DNA from: Thermoplasmata archaeon
GTDB taxonomy: Archaea > Thermoplasmatota > Thermoplasmata > Lutacidiplasmatales > UBA184
Direction: 5' to 3'
Length of the DNA stretch: 6,144 nucleotides
NCBI GenBank assembly: GCA_021823085.1
Contig: JAKAPG010000102.1
Location: 1-6,144, forward strand
The notes beneath the pieces were generated by a model, which had not been told where the DNA came from, made no database searches, and worked only from the letters and a program-made list of their open reading frames with translations. This document shows, one piece after another, positions 1-5,641 of the stretch; position 1 is the first letter of the stretch, and each line of letters starts with the position of its first letter. The position numbers were made by a program, and so were the translations under genes.

Positions 1-1278
1 GACGTTCTCGTCCCCGGCGAGTTCGGTGAATCGTTGTCGGAGCTCGATGAGCAGCTCCGAGTTGAGCGAGTTGAGCGCCTCGGGCCGGTCGAGGAGCACC
101 CACGCCACGGGGCCGCGGTGCTCGACGAGGACCGAACGCAGCGGCCAGGTACGATCGCCCCGAGCCGCCCGGGCCCGCAGCTCCGCCGAAACGGGAAACG
201 CATCTTCCTTCCAACCCTTCGCGTAGGCTTCCACGAGGCGCAGGCCCTCGGGAACTCCGATCGACGTGAGCTGGGCGAACGGACCCCACTTGCGGCGGAG
301 GCCGATCGTGGCCCCGCGGTCGACGGCTTCGGGGGTCGCTACCCCTTCCTCGACGAGGCGCGTCGCGATCCCGATGGTAAGGCCCAGGAACCGGTCCCGG
401 ACGGCCGCCTTCTTCCCCGGTTCGACCGAGGTCGATGTCCAATCCCACGGCGTGCCGGCCCGGAACTGCCTTTCGAGGAGCGAACTGGGGGCGTAGGCCG
501 GTCCGAACGCGGCGAAGAGGGAGCTCTCGGCATGGAACGCGATGGGAATCCCGGTCACGTTCATGAGCTCGAACGGTCCGAGCGTGGCGCCGAACAGCTC
601 GCGCCCGACCTCCTCGATGGTCGCGAGGCTCGCGATGCCCTCCTCCGCGAGGCGGGCGGATTCGTTGAGATACGGGACGAAGAACCGGTTGACGGCGAAC
701 CCGGCCCGGTCGGCGGTGCGGATCGGGACCTTGCGCAACCCGAAGCCGAACCGTTCGAGCTCTCGGACGACCGACGGGTCGCTGCGCTCTCCCGCGATGA
801 CCTCGACGAGTCTGTTCACCGCGGCCGGAAAGAAGAAGTGGAGGCCGGCGAACCGCTCGGGCCCCGGGAACCCCTCGGCGAGCTTCGTGACCGAGAGCGA
901 GGACGTGTTCGTCGCGACAATCGTCCCAGGGCCCACCAGCCCGGCGAGCTCTCGGAAGACGGCTCCCTTGACCGCCGCGTCCTCGAACACGGCCTCGATG
1001 ACCAGCGCGGCGTCCCGAGCCGCTTCGGGGAGGCTCGTCGTGAACGAGATGCGCGCCAGCACTTCGTCGCGCTTCGCGGGCGTGAGCTTCTTCCGATCGA
1101 TCGCTCCCTGGAGCGTCCGGGCGATCAGGGCCCGCCCCCGTTCGATCATCGGTTCGTCGACGTCCCGCACGCGGACCGTGAACCCGGCCTGGGCGCACGC
1201 CTGGGCGATCCCGCTGCCCATGTTGCCGGCCCCGATGATCGCGATGATGGCGGGCGCTCGGAGAGAAGGAGGTTCCAT
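1..1278 (-). CDS. Bifunctional 3-hydroxyacyl-CoA dehydrogenase / enoyl-CoA hydratase (N-terminal 426 aa, truncated by window edge)
   Basis: The dehydrogenase half should oxidise (S)-3-hydroxyacyl-CoA to 3-ketoacyl-CoA with NAD+, and the fused hydratase should hydrate the enoyl-CoA in the step before. The frame is open from ATG at 1278 to the left edge. Residues 16-21 (GAGNMG) are the Rossmann dinucleotide loop near the N-terminus. NTSSL (124-128), His147 in HFFFP, Glu159 in LVEVI and Asn197 in GFAVNRFF match the catalytic Ser/His/Glu/Asn set of the family. GPFELMN (234-240) opens the C-terminal dimerisation domain, and a second helical repeat runs to about residue 375. From about residue 384 (positions 1-129) the sequence becomes an enoyl-CoA hydratase N-terminus, with LDRPEALNSLN at 396-406. 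The order dehydrogenase then hydratase is that of archaeal fusions and is opposite to bacterial FadB/FadJ. About 200-250 more residues are expected outside the window. The usual Asn of HFFNP is Phe here. The physiological substrate cannot be read from the sequence. Confidence 0.93.
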   Translation of the reverse strand, partial: MEPPSLRAPAIIAIIGAGNMGSGIAQACAQAGFTVRVRDVDEPMIERGRALIARTLQGAIDRKKLTPAKRDEVLARISFTTSLPEAARDAALVIEAVFEDAAVKGAVFRELAGLVGPGTIVATNTSSLSVTKLAEGFPGPERFAGLHFFFPAAVNRLVEVIAGERSDPSVVRELERFGFGLRKVPIRTADRAGFAVNRFFVPYLNESARLAEEGIASLATIEEVGRELFGATLGPFELMNVTGIPIAFHAESSLFAAFGPAYAPSSLLERQFRAGTPWDWTSTSVEPGKKAAVRDRFLGLTIGIATRLVEEGVATPEAVDRGATIGLRRKWGPFAQLTSIGVPEGLRLVEAYAKGWKEDAFPVSAELRARAARGDRTWPLRSVLVEHRGPVAWVLLDRPEALNSLNSELLIELRQRFTELAGDENV

Positions 1279-1283
1279 ACGCT

Positions 1284-1299
1284 GTCACCCAGCCGTGAC
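1284..1299 (-). repeat. Short inverted repeat GTCAC-N6-GTGAC in the 5' leader
   Basis: Perfect 5-bp arms at 1284-1288 and 1295-1299 are separated by 6 nt. They lie between the TATA-like box and the ATG of the dehydrogenase/hydratase gene. In RNA the 3' arm would contain most of the Shine-Dalgarno sequence. The arms are short enough for this to be chance. A protein-binding operator or a weak translation-modulating hairpin are the alternatives. Confidence 0.3.
1285..1289 (-). promoter_or_regulatory. Probable Shine-Dalgarno GGTGA of the dehydrogenase/hydratase gene
   Basis: On the minus strand GGTGA lies 6 nt before the ATG at 1278 and matches part of the archaeal consensus GGAGGTGATC. It supports that ATG as the start. 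It also sits in the 3' arm of a short inverted repeat. Confidence 0.5.
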
Positions 1300-1325
1300 C
1301 GGCGACCGTGCAGGAAGGCGAGGAT

Positions 1326-1335
1326 TCTTTAAAGA
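1326..1335. promoter_or_regulatory. Symmetric TATA-like box in divergent intergenic region
   Basis: TCTTTAAAGA is a perfect 10-bp palindrome and the only markedly AT-rich stretch of the 84-bp gap (1279-1362). Its TTTAAA core resembles an archaeal TATA box. Placing transcription starts about 25-26 nt from its centre gives about 1356 on the plus strand, some 7 nt before the GTG at 1363 and so almost leaderless. On the minus strand the start would be about 1305, a leader of about 26 nt with room for the Shine-Dalgarno sequence. The palindrome reads the same on both strands, so it may serve both genes. The rest of the gap shows no second promoter candidate. Confidence 0.5.
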
Positions 1336-1362
1336 GCGCCATCGTCCCGGTTCGGGTTCTCC

Positions 1363-2238
1363 GTGTCCGACTCCTCGCCCGGGGGTCTCGCGGACGCCCT
1401 GCTCGGGGACGAGCGGGCGTTTGTGCTGAGCCTCGGCGGATTCACGATCGGCTTCGCGGGCGGGACGCTGCTCGTGCACGATCGCATTCCGGTGCCCCGG
1501 TTCAACTTCGCGACCGTCGAACGAGTCGGCGCGAACCGTCAGACCGGCTTCTTCGAGCGCGCGCTCGATCAGTACTTCCAGCGCGCGATCCGACCGACGT
1601 TCCGGGTCGCACGTCCGGTCCCTTTGCACATCGACCGGACCCTCCGCCAGCTCGGGTTCAGGGCGCAAGAGGAATCGCTCGACCTGCTCGCCGGTCGACG
1701 ACTCGCGGCGAAGCCGGCCGGCTACGGCACGGGACGCCTCGCCGGTGACGAGGATGCACGGGAGTTGGCGCAACTCTGGGTCGGGGAACGGGAAGCCCCC
1801 GAGTTCGCGACCGCCCTCGACATCCTCCGCCATCATCCGAACCCCGGAGAGGCCCTCGTGCCGGTGGTAGTCGACGAGAACGGGGAGCGACTTGGTGCGG
1901 CGCTCGTCTATCGGCACGATGGCCGGGCGCTCTTCTTCGGCGTTTCGACCCAACCGTCGGCGCGCGGGAGGGGGGTGGCGACGGGACTCGTGCGCTATGC
2001 CATGCGTTCGAGGATCGGGGGCCACCGGGCGACGTACGGTCTCCTGTCCGATTCGGCCCGGCTCACGCGACGGCTCACGTCGCTCGGTCTGCGCCGGCTC
2101 CGGTCGATGACCGTCTACGAGCTCTGCCCGGACGCTGAGCTCTCGCTTCCGCCCGTTCCGGGGGCCGGGCCCCCCCACTGGAGGCCGCCCAGAGCCTGCG
2201 GATCCGACAACAACCAACCGATCCGTGCGCTGTCCTAA
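1363..2238 (+). CDS. GNAT-family N-acetyltransferase, probably two GNAT-like domains
   Basis: Predicted acetyl-CoA-dependent acyltransferase of 291 residues, substrate unknown. The clearest signal is GNAT motif A in the C-terminal half: a hydrophobic strand (FFGVST, 191-196), then QPSARGRGVATG (197-208), the pyrophosphate-binding loop and helix. DENGERLGAALVYRHDGRALFF (171-192, with a strand-turn-strand look) fits the preceding beta strands. LTSLGLRRLRSMTVYEL (239-255) fits the last helix and strand. Residues 94-108 (LRQLGFRAQEESLDL) look like a second copy of that ending, so residues 1-110 may be a degenerate first GNAT domain lacking a visible motif A. The tail from about 256 is Pro/Gly-rich and probably disordered. 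The GTG start is chosen because no in-frame start lies upstream before the TATA-like box. No Shine-Dalgarno is seen, which suits leaderless initiation. The gene is divergent from the dehydrogenase fusion and convergent with ppsA. Confidence 0.75.
   Translation: MSDSSPGGLADALLGDERAFVLSLGGFTIGFAGGTLLVHDRIPVPRFNFATVERVGANRQTGFFERALDQYFQRAIRPTFRVARPVPLHIDRTLRQLGFRAQEESLDLLAGRRLAAKPAGYGTGRLAGDEDARELAQLWVGEREAPEFATALDILRHHPNPGEALVPVVVDENGERLGAALVYRHDGRALFFGVSTQPSARGRGVATGLVRYAMRSRIGGHRATYGLLSDSARLTRRLTSLGLRRLRSMTVYELCPDAELSLPPVPGAGPPHWRPPRACGSDNNQPIRALS
2160..2174. repeat. GC-only near-palindrome inside the GNAT gene tail
   Basis: The arms GGGGGCC (2160-2166) and GGCCCCC (2168-2174) are perfect inverted copies around one central G, and the C run extends to 2176. 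It lies in the codons for the Pro/Gly-rich C-terminal tail, about 60 bp before the stop. It could form a stable hairpin in the transcript, but no T-rich tract follows, so I do not call it a terminator. The seven-C run is also a place where a base-count error could occur. Confidence 0.4.
2235..2238. other. Convergent stop-codon overlap (CTAA)
   Basis: TAA at 2236-2238 ends the GNAT gene on the plus strand, and positions 2235-2237 read as TAG on the minus strand, ending ppsA. The two genes share 4 bp and leave no intergenic room for separate terminators. No T-rich terminator is visible on either strand near the junction. Confidence 0.85.
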
Positions 2239-4622
2239 GCGCGACCCTCGGGGTTCGGTCTTCGAATCCCTTCGAGCTTCATCCGCTGCTCGAGGGAGGC
2301 GATCGAGCGGATCGTCGGGACCACCGTGTCCGCGTTGAGCGAGATCGAATCGATCCCCCGGCGGACGAGGAACTCCGCGAACTCGGGATAGACGCTCGGA
2401 CCCTGGCCGCAGATCCCGACCGTCCGCTCTTCGGCGTGGGCACCCTCGATGAGGAGCTCGATCGCGCGCTGCACGGCAGGGTCCCGCTCGTCGAAGTAGC
2501 CCATCCGCCCAAGCGTCTCCGAGTCCCGGTCGGCGCCGAGCACCAGCTGAGTGAGATCGTTCGATCCGATGGAGAAACCATCGCAGAACTTCGAGAAGTC
2601 CCGGGCGAGCAGGACGGTGGAGGGCACCTCTGCCATCAGGTAGAGCTTGAAGTCGCGCGAGCGGCGAAGGCCCGCTTCGCGCAGCATGCCGGCGATCTCC
2701 TCGAGCTCCCAGGTGTTGCGGACGAACGGGAGCATCAGGTGGGCGTTCTTGAGGCCCCGCTCGGTGCGGATGCGATGGATCGCCTCGAGCTCGGCGAGGA
2801 ACGCCGGGCGGAACGTAGGGGCGATGTACCGGGAGCAGCCCCGCCAGCCAATCATGGGGTTTTCTTCCGTCGGCTCGAACTGCGCGCCGCCGGGCATTCC
2901 GCGGTATTCGTTGGTCTTGAAGTCCGAGGTCCGGATGATCACCGGGCGCGGATGGAACGCCTGGCAGACCTGCGCGATGCCGTCGGCGAGGCGTCGAACG
3001 AGCTCCTCGCGCCTGCCCTCCTGCAGGAGCTTGAGGGGATGCTCGCGGACGTACGTCGTGAAGATGAACTCCGTGCGGAGCAGCCCGACGCCCGAGACCG
3101 GTAGCTGCGCGTACTCGGCCGCCTTCTCGGGGACCCCCACGTTCACGTAGATCTTCGTCGCGGTCACAGGGGCCGAATGCCCACCGCCGGCGGTTCCGAG
3201 AGGGCCCCCGGATCCGACGGACGCGACGGCCGCGAGCAGCGTCGTTCGCCGGCCGCGGTAGACAGCGCCGGTCTTCCCGTCGACCGTGACCTCGCTGCCG
3301 TCAGCGATCGTCTTGGTGGCGGTCCGGGTCCCCACGACGCACGGAACCCCCAACTCGCGCGAGACGATCGCCGCGTGACAGGTCATGCCGCCCTCGTCGG
3401 TGACGATCGCGGCTGCGTGCGCCATCGCCGGCACCATGTCCGGCGTCGTCATCGTCGTGACGAGAATCTCTCCGGGCCTCAGCTTCTCCATGTCCGAGGG
3501 CCCGGCGAGGACCCGGGCGACGCCGCTCGCTTGCCCGGGACTCGCTCCGAACCCTCGGAGGATGGCCCCTTCCTCGCCTTGCGCCGTCGGTGTCGCCGGC
3601 GCGCCTGCGCTGGACATCCCCGCAGAGGATGCGGGAGAAGTAGATGACGGTCTCGAAGCCGCGCTCGTGGGAATCGTCGTTACGGGGCGTGCCTGAACTA
3701 TGTAGAGCCCGTGGCGGTCGCCGCACCATTCCACGTCCATCGGCCGGCGGTAGTGGGACTCGATCCGCCGTCCGAGAGACGCCAGGCTCCGGATTCGCTC
3801 GTCCGAGAGCTTCTGGGCGCGACGATCCTTCTCCGGCACGTCCTCCCGCTCGTTCCCCCCGCCGTCGGCGCGCACGATCCGGATGCGCTGTTCGCTGAGC
3901 TGCTTCTGGATGATCTCCTGAGTCGATCCGTCGATGACGTAGTGGTCGGGCGTCACCTCACCACCGACGATCGCTTCGCCGAGCCCCCAGCCGGCTTCGA
4001 TGATCATCCGGTTCTCGCCCGTGTTGGGATCGCGCGTGAAAAGGATGCCGCTCACGGTCGAGTCGACCATCTTCTGCACGAGGACGGCGAGCGTCACTTC
4101 CGTGTGCTCGAACCCTTTGCGCGCCCGGTAGGCGAGTACCCTCGGGGTGAACACGCTGCTCCAGCACCGGCGGATCATGCGGAGGACCGCGTCCGTTCCG
4201 GTGACGTTGAGGTACGTCTCCTGGAGGCCCGCGAACGATGCGCCCTCGAGGTCCTCCGCGGTGGCGCTCGATCGGACCGCGGAGAAACGAACCGAGTTCG
4301 CCTTGGCATAGGATTCGTAGGCTCGAATGAGCTCCTGACGGAGTCCGGCCGGGAGCTCGGTCACTTCGAACGCGGCCCGGATTCGCTCCGACGCTCCCTC
4401 CCCGGTCTCGGGCTTCGCGGGATCGATCGTGCCGAGCGATTCGCGGATGACCTTGGCGAGCGATGGGATCGACGTGAACGCCCGGTACGCTTCGGTCGTG
4501 ACGACGAACCCCGGAGGGATCGGCAGACCCTCTCGGACCAGTTCGCCGAGTTTGCTCGCCTTGCCTCCCACCAGGGGCCGATCGCTATCGGAGACGTCGG
4601 CGAGGTCCACGACGGTCTTCAT
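2235..4622 (-). CDS. ppsA: Phosphoenolpyruvate synthase (pyruvate, water dikinase)
   Basis: Cytosolic enzyme making PEP, AMP and phosphate from pyruvate, ATP and water, the entry to gluconeogenesis from pyruvate. The 795 residues match the usual family length of about 760-820. The ATP-binding domain covers about 1-317, with VGGKASKLGEL (18-28), VRSSATAEDLEGASFAG (116-132), EAGWGLGEAIVGG (209-221) and VEWC...QARPVT (297-315). The swivelling phosphohistidine domain covers about 353-458, with His416 in GGMTCHAAIVSRELG. The PEP/pyruvate barrel covers about 489-785, with GLLRTEF (513-519), IIRTSDFKTNEYRG (562-575), NPMIGWRGCSRY (588-599), GSNDLTQ (686-692) and catalytic Cys738 in GICGQGPS. All expected active residues are present. 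Two flexible linkers flank the swivel domain: a Ser/Ala/Pro/Thr-rich one at about 318-350 and a Gly/Ala-rich one at about 459-488. The ATG at 4622 overlaps the trm5 stop, which supports translational coupling. The main alternative, pyruvate phosphate dikinase, is less likely given the archaeal PpsA-like sequence. Confidence 0.97.
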   Translation of the reverse strand: MKTVVDLADVSDSDRPLVGGKASKLGELVREGLPIPPGFVVTTEAYRAFTSIPSLAKVIRESLGTIDPAKPETGEGASERIRAAFEVTELPAGLRQELIRAYESYAKANSVRFSAVRSSATAEDLEGASFAGLQETYLNVTGTDAVLRMIRRCWSSVFTPRVLAYRARKGFEHTEVTLAVLVQKMVDSTVSGILFTRDPNTGENRMIIEAGWGLGEAIVGGEVTPDHYVIDGSTQEIIQKQLSEQRIRIVRADGGGNEREDVPEKDRRAQKLSDERIRSLASLGRRIESHYRRPMDVEWCGDRHGLYIVQARPVTTIPTSAASRPSSTSPASSAGMSSAGAPATPTAQGEEGAILRGFGASPGQASGVARVLAGPSDMEKLRPGEILVTTMTTPDMVPAMAHAAAIVTDEGGMTCHAAIVSRELGVPCVVGTRTATKTIADGSEVTVDGKTGAVYRGRRTTLLAAVASVGSGGPLGTAGGGHSAPVTATKIYVNVGVPEKAAEYAQLPVSGVGLLRTEFIFTTYVREHPLKLLQEGRREELVRRLADGIAQVCQAFHPRPVIIRTSDFKTNEYRGMPGGAQFEPTEENPMIGWRGCSRYIAPTFRPAFLAELEAIHRIRTERGLKNAHLMLPFVRNTWELEEIAGMLREAGLRRSRDFKLYLMAEVPSTVLLARDFSKFCDGFSIGSNDLTQLVLGADRDSETLGRMGYFDERDPAVQRAIELLIEGAHAEERTVGICGQGPSVYPEFAEFLVRRGIDSISLNADTVVPTIRSIASLEQRMKLEGIRRPNPEGRA
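4619..4622 (-). other. ATGA start/stop overlap of trm5 and ppsA
   Basis: On the minus strand the ppsA start ATG (4622-4620) and the trm5 stop TGA (4621-4619) share ATGA. No convincing Shine-Dalgarno sequence precedes the ppsA start, so reinitiation by ribosomes finishing trm5 is a likely way to translate it. Confidence 0.85.
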
Positions 4623-5641
4623 GCGGCCACGGTACGTCTAAGCGTGTACGCCCGGAGTTCTGCCGTGGGCGAATAGGCGTGCACTTCCCGTTCCTCGACA
4701 ATCGTCCAGTCGTCCGAGCCGCCAGCGCGCTCCACAACGTTCATCGCACGTGCCTCGATCTCCGAGCGTTCGACCACCTCGTAGTAATGGATCGAACCGC
4801 CGGAGCGGACGACACGTGCCACCGATGCTAGATACTTAATCCCTTGCAAGGGGAGATTGAGAATGGCCCGGTCCACCGGCTTCGCTCCCCTCAGGAACTG
4901 CTCGACATCCCCCTGAAGCACCTCCACGGGAACCTTCGGACGCAGCCGCGCGAGACTCCCCTTTAGGAGCTCCACCGCGACCGGGTTTCGGTCCACGGTT
5001 GTGACCCTTCCTGCGCGGCCGTCACGAGCGATGGTCAGAGCGAACGGGCCGACGCCGCAGCACAGGTCGTACACGGTCTCTCCTTCACGGACCGCGTGGG
5101 CGACACGGGCATGCTCTCGCGCCAGTCGGGGCGAGAAGTACGCGCGCTCCACATCCACGTCGATCTGGATCCCGTTCTCCCGGTGCAGCGTCCGCCAGCC
5201 TCCGGTCCCGGCAAGGGCTCGTAGGGACCGCCGACGATCCGCGCCGTGGACTCCCTCGTCGGCCCCCACAAGCCGGGCGCCCGGCACGAACGCGAGCAGC
5301 GCCCGACCGATCGCCGGCCCGTCCTCAACGAGCCCGTCGGGGACCCGAATCAGCACGATGTCCCCGACGACGTCGAAGGCTCGAGGAAGCAAGGCACGCC
5401 GTTCCGCAGATACGGCGACGAGGTCTTGGTAGCGGCGAGGACCCTCGTGGCCCTCTTGGACGGCGAACTCTTCGTCGGTCACCTTGCCGGAGATCGGGAG
5501 CGGCCCGTCCTCGACCGGGAGGACCAGTTCCTCGGCCTCCACCCGGATTCGAAGGTCGGTCCGTAGCGATCCCGCGTCGATCAGGGCACGGCGGGCTGCT
5601 TCGCCGTCGCTCCGAGGGACGCGAAGCGCGCGCGATCTCAT
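4619..5641 (-). CDS. trm5: tRNA (guanine(37)-N1)-methyltransferase, Trm5 family
   Basis: S-adenosylmethionine-dependent enzyme that methylates N1 of G37, next to the anticodon, and so prevents +1 frameshifting. It is 340 residues, close to the 336 or so of Methanocaldococcus Trm5, which it resembles from end to end as I recall that sequence. Residues 1-45 look like the small D1 domain. FDVVGDIVLIRVP (89-101) belongs to D2. HRENG (153-157) and YFSPRLAREHARV (168-180) lead into the catalytic D3. The methyltransferase motifs are DLCCGVGPF (192-200, AdoMet loop), VDRNP (216-220, acidic residue for the ribose) and NLP (262-264, the Trm5 active-site signature). GGSIHYYEV (281-289) is the conserved strand near the end. 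All three domains are present, which fits the Trm5b subtype. The related wyosine enzyme Taw2/Tyw2 is less likely because of the NLP motif. The gene overlaps both apgM and ppsA by 4 nt, so all three are probably cotranscribed. Confidence 0.95.
   Translation of the reverse strand: MRSRALRVPRSDGEAARRALIDAGSLRTDLRIRVEAEELVLPVEDGPLPISGKVTDEEFAVQEGHEGPRRYQDLVAVSAERRALLPRAFDVVGDIVLIRVPDGLVEDGPAIGRALLAFVPGARLVGADEGVHGADRRRSLRALAGTGGWRTLHRENGIQIDVDVERAYFSPRLAREHARVAHAVREGETVYDLCCGVGPFALTIARDGRAGRVTTVDRNPVAVELLKGSLARLRPKVPVEVLQGDVEQFLRGAKPVDRAILNLPLQGIKYLASVARVVRSGGSIHYYEVVERSEIEARAMNVVERAGGSDDWTIVEEREVHAYSPTAELRAYTLRRTVAA
4841..4852. repeat. 12-bp perfect palindrome inside trm5, beside an AT-rich patch
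   Basis: CCCTTGCAAGGG is perfectly self-complementary and abuts an AT-rich run at 4827-4840. It lies in codons for the residues just after the conserved NLP motif. The local codons (TTG, CAA, AAG, TAT, CTA) are more AT-rich than the surrounding gene. On the minus strand the AT-rich run is downstream of the palindrome and about 210 nt before the ppsA start, so an internal promoter with an operator is conceivable. Chance within a coding sequence is equally possible. Confidence 0.3.
5638..5641 (-). other. ATGA start/stop overlap of apgM and trm5
   Basis: On the minus strand the trm5 start ATG (5641-5639) and the apgM stop TGA (5640-5638) share ATGA. No Shine-Dalgarno-like sequence is visible in the last codons of apgM. 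This is the second such junction in the run and supports a translationally coupled operon. Confidence 0.85.

Noticed and set aside
34..1332. Long plus-strand open frame (432 codons) opposite the dehydrogenase/hydratase gene
   Set aside because: Its translation is Arg/Glu/Pro/Gly-rich with no recognisable motif, and it is antisense to a clearly conserved enzyme. High G+C makes stop codons rare in such shadow frames.
542..1429. Second long plus-strand frame (295 codons) over the same region
   Set aside because: Ser/Arg/Pro-rich translation without domain signals. It runs through the promoter gap and into the GNAT gene, so it is a shadow frame.
2160..2176. GC hairpin as an intrinsic terminator for the GNAT gene
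   Set aside because: It is inside the coding sequence, its only perfect pairing implies a one-base centre, and no T-rich tract follows.
1285..2217. Minus-strand frame (310 codons) antisense to the GNAT gene
   Set aside because: Arg/Glu/Pro-rich translation with no motif. The plus-strand reading has GNAT motif A and a suitable promoter.
3711..4676. Plus-strand frame (321 codons) antisense to the 5' part of ppsA
   Set aside because: It lies opposite highly conserved ATP-binding motifs of PEP synthase, and its own product resembles no known family.
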